Source: UBA7803 sp034522075 (lineage in GTDB: Bacteria; Pseudomonadota; Gammaproteobacteria; Pseudomonadales; Azotimanducaceae). From it: a stretch of 64,000 bases of DNA. The DNA lies in the NCBI GenBank assembly GCA_034522075.1, contig JAXHLO010000026.1, positions 120,322-184,321 of the forward strand, in the 5' to 3' direction. Under the pieces are notes generated by a model, which saw only the letters and a list, made by a program, of their open reading frames with translations, was not told the DNA's origin and made no database searches. Both the position numbers and the translations under genes were made by a program. Of the stretch, positions 54,409 to 63,372 are shown in pieces. Positions within the stretch are counted from its first letter, which is position 1. Every line of letters begins with the position of its first letter.

Positions 54409-55227
54409 TCAAGCCGTCATCATGCACTCCAGAGCCAGCCGGTGCAGCGCCTCGCTTCCCGCCGCCACAACGAAACCACCCAGACTGGGATCACCGCCAT
54501 CGACCGTCGTCACGACACCCCCAGCGCCGCGGATGATCGGCATCAACGCCTGGATATCGTATGCATTGAGACCGGCGTCGCTGGCGAGATCAACCTGACC
54601 CATGGCCAGCATGGCATAGATATAGCAATCGCCCCCATAGCGGGTCAGCTTCACCGCACTCTCGAGGCGGCTGAATCGCTTGCGCTCGGAATCCGCAAAG
54701 AGCCTCGGACTCGTCGTGGTCAATACAGCCGCATCCAGGTTGTCGCAGGGGCGGCAGCGTAGTGAACGCTGCTGACCGCCATGGCGGTAATAGGCCGCAT
54801 CGTTGGTACCGAAGAACGTCTCGTCGGTGAACGGCTGATGCATGACGCCGAGGACGGGCTTCTCGCCATCGAACAGGGCGAGCAGCACTCCCCAATGCAA
54901 CATCCCGGTCATGAAAGCGCGGGTGCCATCGATGGGATCAACCACCCAGGTCAATCCATTCCCCGATTTGTGCCCGAACTCCTCTCCGAAGATGCCATGC
55001 TCGGGGTAAGAGGCCTGCACCCCAGCCCGAATGACCTGCTCCGCTTCCCGGTCAGCAGCCGTTACCGGGTCGAACCTGCCTCCGGTGCGTTTGTCGTCAA
55101 CCGCAAGAGCCGTTCGAAAGTAAGGCAGGGTCACCCGGCCGGCGCGAGCGGCCAGATCGACGGCAAAGGCGGCCAGCTCCGTTATCTCGGCTGGCCGCAG
55201 GCTCACCGCCTCGGAATACTGCAACAT
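54409..55227 (-). CDS. Inositol-monophosphatase/histidinol-phosphatase family (HisN-like)
   Basis: 272 residues from the ATG at 55225-55227. Mg-dependent, Li-sensitive phosphatase fold. FDPVTAADREAEQVIR, the metal-site GIFGEEFG with Glu, VVDPIDGTRAFMTGM with the Asp pair (about 90-105) and SDAGLNAYDIQALMPIIRGAGG near 215-236 are all present. The last motif is like that of HisN-type histidinol-phosphate phosphatases, although inositol or PAP phosphatase activity is possible. It is the last intact GC-rich gene before the AT-rich, degraded region. Confidence 0.88.
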   Translation of the reverse strand: MLQYSEAVSLRPAEITELAAFAVDLAARAGRVTLPYFRTALAVDDKRTGGRFDPVTAADREAEQVIRAGVQASYPEHGIFGEEFGHKSGNGLTWVVDPIDGTRAFMTGMLHWGVLLALFDGEKPVLGVMHQPFTDETFFGTNDAAYYRHGGQQRSLRCRPCDNLDAAVLTTTSPRLFADSERKRFSRLESAVKLTRYGGDCYIYAMLAMGQVDLASDAGLNAYDIQALMPIIRGAGGVVTTVDGGDPSLGGFVVAAGSEALHRLALECMMTA

Positions 55228-55343
55228 GAATCGCCTCCCGCCAGCCTGGGGTATTGCAGCCCCCAGAATCGTGGCTCCTCGTCGCCGCGTGGCATTGGTT
55301 CAATGCAACAACGGCTTTCGGAGTGGGACGTTAGCCTGCTTCT

Positions 55344-55394
55344 GGGGGCCCGTCGAGTTTGACTTGGTGAGGAAGTTGGTGCATGCGGGCCCCC
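55344..55394. repeat. Inverted repeat GGGGGCCCG ... CGGGCCCCC
   Basis: Perfect 9-bp arms (55344-55352 and 55386-55394) with a 33-base loop, in the 279-base gap between the HisN-type gene and the degraded methyltransferase. It lies close to the point where base composition changes, and may be a terminator-like or boundary structure. Nothing else is recognisable in the gap. Confidence 0.5.
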
Positions 55395-55506
55395 GACCCA
55401 AGCAATCCAGCAACCGACACCGAGTCAACCACCCTAACTCTGACTACGATTCGGCTGACTAGCAACGACTACCCGGCAACATAGACCATGCAATGGAGTG
55501 GGCTAA

Positions 55507-56294
55507 CTACGACGCATACTCCCGCCCTGCAAACGGCGATGAGCCACAGTAACCACGATAGCAGGTCTGAATCTTTTCAATAGAGAAGCCCGCTCGGACA
55601 AGCGCTTCCTTAAACTCCTCGGTCGGTGTGAAGCCAATAAACTCCTTCCGCCTGACCCTTGTATTACCACGACGATTCTGGCGATATGTCTCCATCCCAT
55701 TGATGCAAAAGCGAATTGTTTCCATCAAACCATGCTCGCGCAAAATGCTACCGAATATGTATTTGCTCCAGTCCCACATTTGAGTCCTTCGACCAAAATC
55801 AATGACAAAGAACACCCCATCTGGCTTAAGCCAAGATTTTGCTTGCCGAAGCATTTCTTCTGGTGGATGGATCGCATACAGGGCATTAACACAGATAATC
55901 AAATCGAAACTGCCCGGCTGGAATTCAGCATCAAGTGCAGAAACGCCATGCATCTCGACATTCTTAACTCCGGCCGCGGCATATTTGTCCTTTGCAACGT
56001 CATTCATTTTCTGATCTGCGTCTACATGATAAAACGCCGCCTTCGGCAGATCTTTCGCCAGCGCACAAATGTAATTGCCGCGTTCCCGCCCCAATGTCAC
56101 AAATCCTGAGGCTCATCGCGAAGCCCGAAGTCCTCTCAACATAGACCTGAGCAAGTTCAATATTCTCTCTGTAGCTCGGATCTATGTTGCTAATAAATCG
56201 TACTGAGTTGCGTAGGCATCCCAATCAATTTCGTGCAGTCTGGATGATCCCCAGCAAGCTGGGTACTAAGCACACCGTCTGGACTTACTTCCAT
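55507..56294 (-). pseudogene. SAM-dependent class I methyltransferase, frameshifted
   Basis: The reading starts at an ATG at 56292-56294 after GGAG and is spread over three frames. First comes DWDAYATQYDLL, then SNIDPSYRENIELAQVY up to LRICDIGAG, then RGNYICALAKDLPKAAFYH and an intact stretch of about 190 residues to the TAG at 55507-55509. The SAM motif I (CDIGAG-RGN) is split by a one-base insertion near 56086, and a base is missing near 56200. The rest shows HVDAD (acidic loop), FDLIICVNALYAIHPPEEML and LKPDGVFFVIDFG. Its distal position after the exporter gene (30-base gap) suggests it methylates the exported product. Confidence 0.8.
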
Positions 56295-56324
56295 GGGTAC
56301 TGCTTCTCCAAAGTCAGAACGAAT

Positions 56325-58618
56325 CTATCGCAAGTAGTTTAGAAATTTCGGAGCGACGGACAGATTGTACAGTAAGGCCAAAACAACTATGAGTGCCGAG
56401 CAGGCACCAAATGTGCTATTCATCCTGAAGTCAGATACCGCAGTAAGGCACGAGCAACCCTACCGCCAGAACTACCGAGGTCACAACAATGGCAGTACCG
56501 GTCTTGTGGATGCTGTAGGCCGTCGCCCCCCAAGGGGTCAAGTCCAGATTCCTTAGACTGTCTACATAGCGATAAGTCAAATGTATCGTGTCGTCGATTA
56601 CCACACCAATCGTAATCGCCACCACCAATGTGGCTGCGATCCCCTATGTCAGATTCGACCCATCCCCATATTCCAAACCCAGCCAGTATGGGAATAGCTG
56701 TCGCAGCAAATATCGACAATGACGCCTTCCAATCGCGGAAATATAGCCCGACCAGAATCGCAGAGATGACAACGCTAAACTGCAATGCCAACCGCCATTT
56801 CGCGAATATCTTCCAATTGACAGATAGGCAGTTGGCACGCCTTCGCCTGATATGGTTACTTATATCGAGGAAGCCTTCAGCTTCCGCCCACTCGTCAATT
56901 GACGAGACCAAATGCCGTATTTCCGCCATAGAAACATCATTTAGCAAGACTGAAATTCGCGATCGTCTATGATCCGAATCCATCAGATCCTTGGTGCTCT
57001 GGCCGATATTCAAAGAAAGCTCATAAGATAGGAAGTACTGAGCTAGCACCTCCGGCGTCCATTGCTCAATATCCCGGGAGCCCGACATGACTCCGCCAAC
57101 CTCGCGAAGCACATCGACAATCCCCGACAGGACATTAACCACATCGGGGTGTTGTCGAAGCTGTTCGACCATCGAGGATATATCGCGTATCGCGCGCTCC
57201 GAGTAGATGCCGGCCGACTCTCCCGATTGGTAAACAATATCGATGTGGTAGGGACCGGCAAGATGCTTCGTTATGGACTCCGTATCCTGTCTGAAGGAAG
57301 TATCACTGGAGAAATAGCGCACAACGTCTCTCGCCAACATGAACCTGAATAAGCCCGCTAAGGCGAGCACGAAAAATACGAGGGCAACAACCATGCGAGG
57401 ACGGACGCGCTCCAACCACTTGGCATATTCGTTCATTGACGCCTGCACCCACAATAATCCGGGCGAAGTTTCTCAAGCGCGGAAGGTAGGAGAACAAACA
57501 GGGAATCGTTGTAAGGCTAAGGATTGCTCCTGTAAGCAACGTCGCCAACAGCAGAGAGAATGCCAAGTTCTCTCAGCGGCGGTGCGGAAACGAATGACAT
57601 ACAGATAGGAGACCAATAATCGTAGTTAGAGCAGTCAAGGACGACGGGGCGGGCATTTGATACAACGGCTGCTCGAGTGGCTCGTTGCATCATCACTTCG
57701 CGATTCCAACCGCTCTTCTCCGAGCCACGCGCAAGTAGATATGCATGGCGGAGGCGACAACCAAAGTGAATACGACCAGCGGTACCGTTGCGGCAGCCGG
57801 ATCGATCACCGAGCCCAAGGCGCCTGCTGCCCCCAGAGCCACAGCAACTGAAGCCAGTCCCAAGGAAGATCATAATAAGGGTCGGCATCACACCGCCAAG
57901 AAACACGAACAGACCAACGGACAGGAGGACGACTACGAGGATTATTAGTGAATCCGAGTCATTCATAGCTGCTTCAAGAAATGCGTACATCATTGGCACG
58001 CCGCCAGTCAGGTACAGGGATTGGCCTGGGAACCTGGACTCGAACTCGCTGACCAAATCCCTCGCGCTTTCGGCTATGTGTACAACATCTTCCGTTGATG
58101 GATCCGAGAGATCGACCTTGGCAAGGACTTGAGAAAGCACGAGCATCCTCGTCTACAAGACGATTAAACAACGTGCTGTTCTTCGTAAGTGAAGCACTGC
58201 GCCCTGACACGACACGACTGCCGATCTTCGGGCACACGAAGTCGAGAAGGTTGTGTACCACGAGCCTCGCCGCCATCATCCGCAACCCCAAGCGGGAAAT
58301 TGGCGATAGATTCAACGGAAATTACCTTCTCGATGCGCCAAACTTTCCTCAGACAACCACCGAATCGAGGACCCCGATCTCAGGATCTTCAAAGATGGAT
58401 CGGTCAGACGTTATGAGAAAGAAAAGGGTTAGCGACTCGAACCGAAATCGAGCCTCGAAGGTCTTGAAGGTTTCCAAAGTGCTCATGCTCCGCACTAAAG
58501 AAGACACGGTTGTTGGGGTCAAAGGATAGCGATGATGCAGCCCATATCGAGCCAATAACCACTGCAGCAGAAACGTGAAAAGGACTGCAGCGCGAGCCCC
58601 GAGGACTCTTTCAATCAC
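56325..58618 (-). pseudogene. RND/MMPL-superfamily exporter, multiply frameshifted
   Basis: Starts at a GTG (58616-58618) overlapping the stop of the acyltransferase gene and ends at TAG 56325-56327. Recognisable pieces in order are ERVLGARAAVLF, LSFDPNNRVFFSAEHEH, FRFESLTLFFLITSDRSIF, LTGGVPMMYAFLEAAMND, LIILVVVLLSVGLFVF, PTLIMIFLGTGFS, ARLSNARPVVL-type loop, and then the second half: WLERVRPRMVVALVFFVLAL, RYFSSDTSFRQDTESI, ILAGFGIWGWV, ITIGVVIDDTIHLTYRY, TGTAIVVTSVVLAVGLL. This is a duplicated six-helix RND/MMPL exporter with two periplasmic loops, about 760 residues if intact. At least seven frame changes are needed. Confidence 0.8.
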
Positions 58619-59352
58619 TGATGCTGATCCGGTTTCTTTTTGCGGGGCCTCATCAATTGCCTAAACTGCATCGCTATGCTTGAGATCGGGCCAAACATTC
58701 GGTATGCCATGAGCCTCATTTGGTCTACGCCATTCGGCTCAATCACCGCCTGCGCCGAAAGGTACTGCGCTACATCTCTCCACATAATATTCCAATAGAA
58801 GGGATTAACACCCCTTCCGACTATCAACTCAAAGGTATTGATTATCATTACATTGAGTACTCGATCATCTTTCCAGAGAGGCTCTCTGTGCCGCAAACCT
58901 GTATGTACAAATCCGATCTTTCTCGTAGAACTTAACCATGTTGTCCAGACAGGAAATAACGATCCAGGGTCGGTCTCGCTGTAGCGAGGTTTAGATAGGA
59001 ATACCGAAATAGGGCCGCCAGCAGGTCGTTTCGCCTAAAGTCAGGAATGAGTTGCAACTCTGGAAACCTCGACAATCTGATCTCGCCTCGGCAATGTCTT
59101 GGGCCACTCTACGTAGGCTTCATGTTCCATCGGCTCATCAAGTTCATTGAAACGAACTCTCGAGGTAGCCACCGTACGTCCATGGTATTTGCCTATGATT
59201 ATTCGGGAGCGCGCATCATTGAGATCGGCGAGATCTTCACGTCACTGCGTCCTCTTTAAAGGTTTCCGTCGGTGGAATGCGCCAGGAATCGCAAATCTAG
59301 GACAGCCTGGTAGTCTTCTTCCGTTTTGAGATTATAAAAGTCTACTCCCAAA
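58615..59352 (-). pseudogene. FeeM-like N-acyl amino acid synthase (GNAT fold), frameshifted
   Basis: Reassembled from three frames: FYNLKTEEDYQAVLDLRFLA, then ARSRIIIGKYHGRTVATSRV, RFNELDEPMEH, DQIVEVSRVATHSDFRR, NDLLAALFRYSYLNLA, VKFYEKIGFVHTGLRHREP and an intact 93-residue C-terminus to TGA 58615-58617. The layout is that of long-chain N-acyl amino acid synthases and autoinducer-synthase-like GNAT enzymes: an RT.EDY.AV..LR start, a conserved Glu-V-SR segment and an FYEKIGF motif. It would join a fatty acyl group to an amino acid. No normal start codon exists; it begins in or right after the PilZ gene end, so it could have been fused to PilZ. Confidence 0.7.
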
Positions 59353-59852
59353 GAAACGCTCTTTGGTGCCAGGCCAGCCTTCTCTGAGATCCTTCTATGT
59401 ATTCTACATTTCCAAACTGTAGAATATATTGCCCAAGTATTGATCTTGCGTGATCGCTGATCGCCATGAACTTCGTACCAACTACAAGTCGATCTCGACC
59501 AGCAAAGGCCGCAATCCCTACCCGAACAACCTCAACCTCCAACTGGATCACTTGAAGCCATCGCGGGAAGACGGTGGTCAGGCTGATCCGCATACCTGCA
59601 ATTAAAAACTTATTCCGAAGGCTGCAACCGAGCTGCAGGCCATCCGCGGATACGTCCCGAACCTGAAAGTACACAAAGTCGATCGAATCTTCCAGGCGTG
59701 GGAGCCACACAGGTTGGGGTAAGAAACTCGTCGCTACAAATCCATCGCTCACCAATCCGCCGGTCAACACCTGGAACCGCCGACTCGACCTTTCTTGACA
59801 ATCTGATGCCGAGAACGCTAATGCCTTGATTGTTCAAAACCAGATCGACCAC
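59342..59852 (-). pseudogene. PilZ-domain protein, frameshifted N-terminus
   Basis: A 142-residue open stretch (59770-59342) with an out-of-frame N-terminal extension to about 59852. The c-di-GMP signature is complete: an arginine patch QERSSRRFQV, reached through a frame change near 59780, and DVSADGLQL, the D/NxSxxG motif. The segment ends FLWE and TAG at 59342-59344. Removing one frame change at the stop joins it directly to the acyltransferase (WE-VDFYNLKTEEDY), so a PilZ-acyltransferase fusion is possible. It would place product synthesis under c-di-GMP control. Confidence 0.7.
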
Positions 59853-60113
59853 GAGCCCCTCGAACAGGGTTCTCTGCCCTGCAGAGTATCATTTCGAGGC
59901 TCTATGGAAGACCCCTTTGGAGTAATCTTCGACTGAACGCAATCAGCGAATGAGCTTCCACACCCAAGGTAATCTCAGTCGCCAGACACTGAATCTCTTC
60001 AACGAGGCCCCGGAACCTCGGTGTCGAATCCGAGCAAGAACACGCTCATGGTTTCTTATATCAGCCGGGTCAATCTTTTCATGAATTCCAGAAAAGTCCA
60101 GCGCCTGTAGCCG
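59853..60113. other. Unassigned stretch between the cyclase and PilZ remnants
   Basis: 261 bases without an open frame longer than about 50 codons. Minus-strand fragments such as EEIQCLATEITLGVEAHSLI look coding-like and could belong to a lost N-terminal part of the PilZ protein. No family is recognised. Confidence 0.4.
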
Positions 60114-61572
60114 CTACGCCGCGACAGTTGTTGAATTTCCGTAGTCGTCAAGTTTCGACTGGTGGTCATTTAGAGCTCGAAGTACGGATTCATAATTGCT
60201 GTCAGTCGGCGCAATGGCGAAGACGTACTTTACATCTCCGAAATCGCGGATGGATACCCCTAAATCATCTAAAACGATCCGCCGCTGAACGACCTCAGGA
60301 GAGAGTTTCTCGAGAACGCTGCTCGCAGATTCGCTCAACACTAGGTCGCCTGGGATTCAAACACCCTGCAACTTCTGGATGTTTGGTGACCTCATCCAAT
60401 CGTACTCAAAAAGTTGACCTGGATTTCCGAGTGCGGTTATCTCAATTGACAGGAGTCCGAGCCTCCCAGGTTCCCGACCTAATGCTTCACCACAAGACAC
60501 GAGAACGTATCGTTTTATCAGTTTCGAATTGGCCGTAGCGTTCACGTCATGATTTAGCCTTGAAACCGAAACGCCCTGCGGCAACACACCCAAGGAGATT
60601 GCGAGTCAGACGTTCGTCATCAAAGTATGCAAAGATCAAATCACCAACTTTCCTGGGAGTTCTCCGCATAGCCCTCTATCGCATCAGTACAAGCTTTCAC
60701 TTCGGGGATCACACTGCGACGGACAAATGCGTCAATATCTTTGGATTGCTCAGTGAACCCCCTGACAATTCACTGAAACAGGCACGCTACCTGCCTCGTT
60801 CTTGGAGTCAGAGCTTCCATCGAGGCTTCAAGGAAACACTCATTCGTTCATGGTCCATGCAGTCATCAATTCGTTCCGCTATCACCTTCGGAATGAACGA
60901 CCGAATCCTGTCCGCAAACTCCATGTTCAACTCTATGATTCTCTTCTGGGCGGCCACACTTCTCCTCGGTTCGACAAGAGAAGAGCCGCGACCTCAGACA
61001 AGTAGCTAGAACGCACAATAAGGGATGTCGCTACAGCGACTGACCGACCCAGTAAATATGTAGGTTCCAGATATCCCGGCTTCGACAAGTAATTGGGGTC
61101 TGCGTCGGGCAACGGTAACCAGCACAACGAGCACACTCTTCAATGCAGATAGTCGAAGCGCAAGAATACAGATCACGGCGATTAAGATGTAACAGAAAAC
61201 CCAGGACTGAAGACCATGCCGACACAGTGCAACGACGCCCGAAGACTGGCAGATGGTCCAGCACATGAGCAACGCAGGCAGCTTGTACCAACTCCAACGC
61301 ACAGCCGAACTACAGTAGAATAGGAGTGTCACCAGCGCACAGATGGAGATGAACAACCGAAACGAGAACCAGAACTCGATAGGTTCGAGATCGTTTGCGC
61401 GGTCATAGAAGAAGAAGTGGGCAACATAGATGACCGCCACCAAAGGAAAGAACACTCGGCAACTGAACAGGAACGCCTCGCGATCTTTTTCCAGCCAAAG
61501 CTGTTTCCATGGCGTCCCCTCTACAAGAACACTAGGAAACAGCCAAGCGATGGCAGAATCGAACCACTTCAT
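60114..61572 (-). pseudogene. Membrane-anchored class III nucleotidyl (adenylate/guanylate) cyclase, frameshifted
   Basis: Begins with an intact 150-residue membrane part (ATG 61570-61572): a soluble start, then five to six hydrophobic helices (LFSCRVFFPLVAVIYVAHF, FWFSFRLFISICALVTLLFY, WVFCYILIAVICILALRL). Out of frame it continues as AAQKRIIELNMEFADRI, IPKVIAERID, EALTPRTRQVACLF, the split catalytic motif RGFTEQSKDIDAF of FSDIRGFT type, VGDLIFAYFDD, GEAL and IEITALGNPGQLFEYDW, the last matching the class III HtG...dyTaiGnpvN region. It ends at TAG 60114-60116. Substrate (ATP or GTP) is not clear. At least six frame changes. First gene of the minus-strand operon. Confidence 0.75.
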
Positions 61573-61937
61573 AGCGTCATCAGCCCGACCAACGAGCCTT
61601 GTCGAGGCCCATCATGCGTTCCATCTGACAACAACGGTCATTTTTATCCTTTATTATCATTGGCTTATATAGAATCTTAAAGGTAGTCACAATACTCCTC
61701 CCAAAGCGCGCAGTGCCCTGCAGGATAAGACGACATTCACAGGAGAAGCCGAAGTACAGATCACAGAATGGGGAAGCGAGGTATTTCCGGAGTCGCCCGG
61801 CGTTCGCGCCGGAACCGGAACTGGTCGATCAGCCTTTGCTTAACTGGCGATCGTTCGTGAGACATCAACTATATCGATTGCCCTTGGACACGCTGCAGAA
61901 TTGTCGAGCCGAGCCAGACTTGATCGATTGAGCGGGA
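61573..61937. other. AT-rich intergenic region between divergent cyclase and kinase remnants
   Basis: 365 bases with an AT-rich core at about 61636-61685 (TTTATCCTTTATTATCATTGG, then TTATATAGAATCTTAAAG) that could hold divergent promoters, for example the TATAGA on the plus strand. An out-of-frame coding-like piece, TFTGEAEVQITEWGSEVF, is seen on the plus strand near 61740-61800. No family is recognised. Confidence 0.4.
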
Positions 61938-63347
61938 ATGTCAGATGGCCCAAACTCAAGCATCCAGAAACCTTGCCTTGCCAGCAGCGTTTCAGTATCT
62001 GAAACAATGCCGCCAAGGGGAGCGCCGAGTATTCAGAGAGGCACTTCCGTTTTTTCTCTTGGGGCGTTAAGCATTGTCGTACCCATCGCGTACATTGTCT
62101 ACGTCGACGTAGGCAGGCCATACTTCGACACTTTCGCGATAAGAACGGCCGCCTTTGTAGCAGCAATCCCTCTACCTGTTTTCGTATACAAAACAATCAA
62201 GAGCTGCCTATTCTTTTCACTCTACTTTGTCGGCGTCGTTGCCTACGTGCTTCCGTTCACGTTCGGACTTATGCTTATTCTGAACGCTGCCTCCGCAATT
62301 CCAGGCGAAGAAATCGAGATAATCTGGATTCTTCAATATTTCATTTCTCTATTTCTATTCATTCAGCTAATCCACAATGGCCCACTGGCGACGCTACTTT
62401 GGACGATCAGCACTTTATCAGCCCTTGGTTCGTTGCTTTTCCTGAACTCGATAAACTGGAATGAACTCAACAGGGTCATGATATATCCGGTTACCGGGAT
62501 ATCTGACTGCCCTTTTCTTCGGCATTATTACCAACCGCAATGTCGACTGACGTAAACTCGAGAAAAACTCCGTGCGGCTTCAGCCATTGGCGGAAACATA
62601 GCCCATGAACTACGAACCCCTTTGGCAAGCATACGGTCTCTAGCCAGATCTGTAAGGAAGCATTCGGAGACGATGGCCAATGCCTACCTGAAAGCAAAAG
62701 ACTCCGGCCTTGAAGTCGGATCTCTAAGCGATACACAAGTCGATGGTCTAAGATCCGCATTGAGTTCGATAGAACAAGAAGTAGCGCGTACTCGAATACG
62801 ATCATCGACATGCTCCGTATCGAATACCTCTGAACCGCCATTCTTACGACCAAGGGGCAGAGAGCACGAATATCTCCCGGAATCGTGAAGGGGAAGCAAT
62901 TGCAAGATATCCCTTCTCAATAACTCGAACTGGAGAAAGAATCTGATCAGGTCAATGCTCGCTGAACGGGAATTTCGTGGTTGATGCTCGAAAACTGTTG
63001 CTTGTGCATGTTCTTTTTTAATCTGCTGAAGAAGATAACATCTACTACGCACAAAAATCACCGAACGGATCAGCGTTTATAGATCGGTACATCTCACATT
63101 CGACCTGAGATCGAAGTGACTGACACGGGCCCCGGGATTCAAGCTGCAAGTCGGCGCAGAGTTTTCGACCGCTTCTTCACCGCCGCCGATACCGGCCAGG
63201 GCCGGCATCGGCCTTAGCTTCTGCAAAATGGTCATGGAGTCTATTGGCGGCGAGATTCAGTGCGAGTCCCGCGAAGGTGAGTACACGACCTTTCGGCTGA
63301 TATTTCCTGCCGTCAGCGACCGCGAGACATCCCACCTGAAGAACTGA
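61938..63347 (+). pseudogene. Polytopic sensor histidine kinase (CqsS/LuxN-like), frameshifted
   Basis: ATG at 61938. The first 190 residues are open and contain six or so helices (SLGALSIVVPIAYIVYVDVG, AAFVAAIPLPVFVYKTI, LFFSLYFVGVVAYVLPF, IWILQYFISLFLFIQLIHN). After a frame change come GYLTALFFGIITNRN, the H box AIGGNIAHELRTPLASIRSL, a 60-residue open stretch, TIIDMLRIEYL, the N-box remnant LLLVHVLFFNLLKK, then EVTDTGPGIQ (G1), VFDRFFTA, and after another shift GIGLSFCKMVMESIGGEIQC with GEYTTFRLIFP, ending at TGA 63345-63347. This C-terminal pattern is typical of CqsS/LuxN-type quorum kinases. No receiver domain follows. Divergent from the cyclase operon. Confidence 0.78.
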
Positions 63348-63372
63348 AAGGGTGAAATTAAGCTAGCAATAG

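Noticed and set aside
55228..55506. Integrase, attachment site or direct repeats bounding the AT-rich block
   Set aside because: No integrase or transposase and no matching direct repeats were seen between this gap and 63348-63372.
58615..58896. Stand-alone 93-residue gene
   Set aside because: It is the C-terminus of the acyltransferase: upstream frames supply the rest of the domain continuously.
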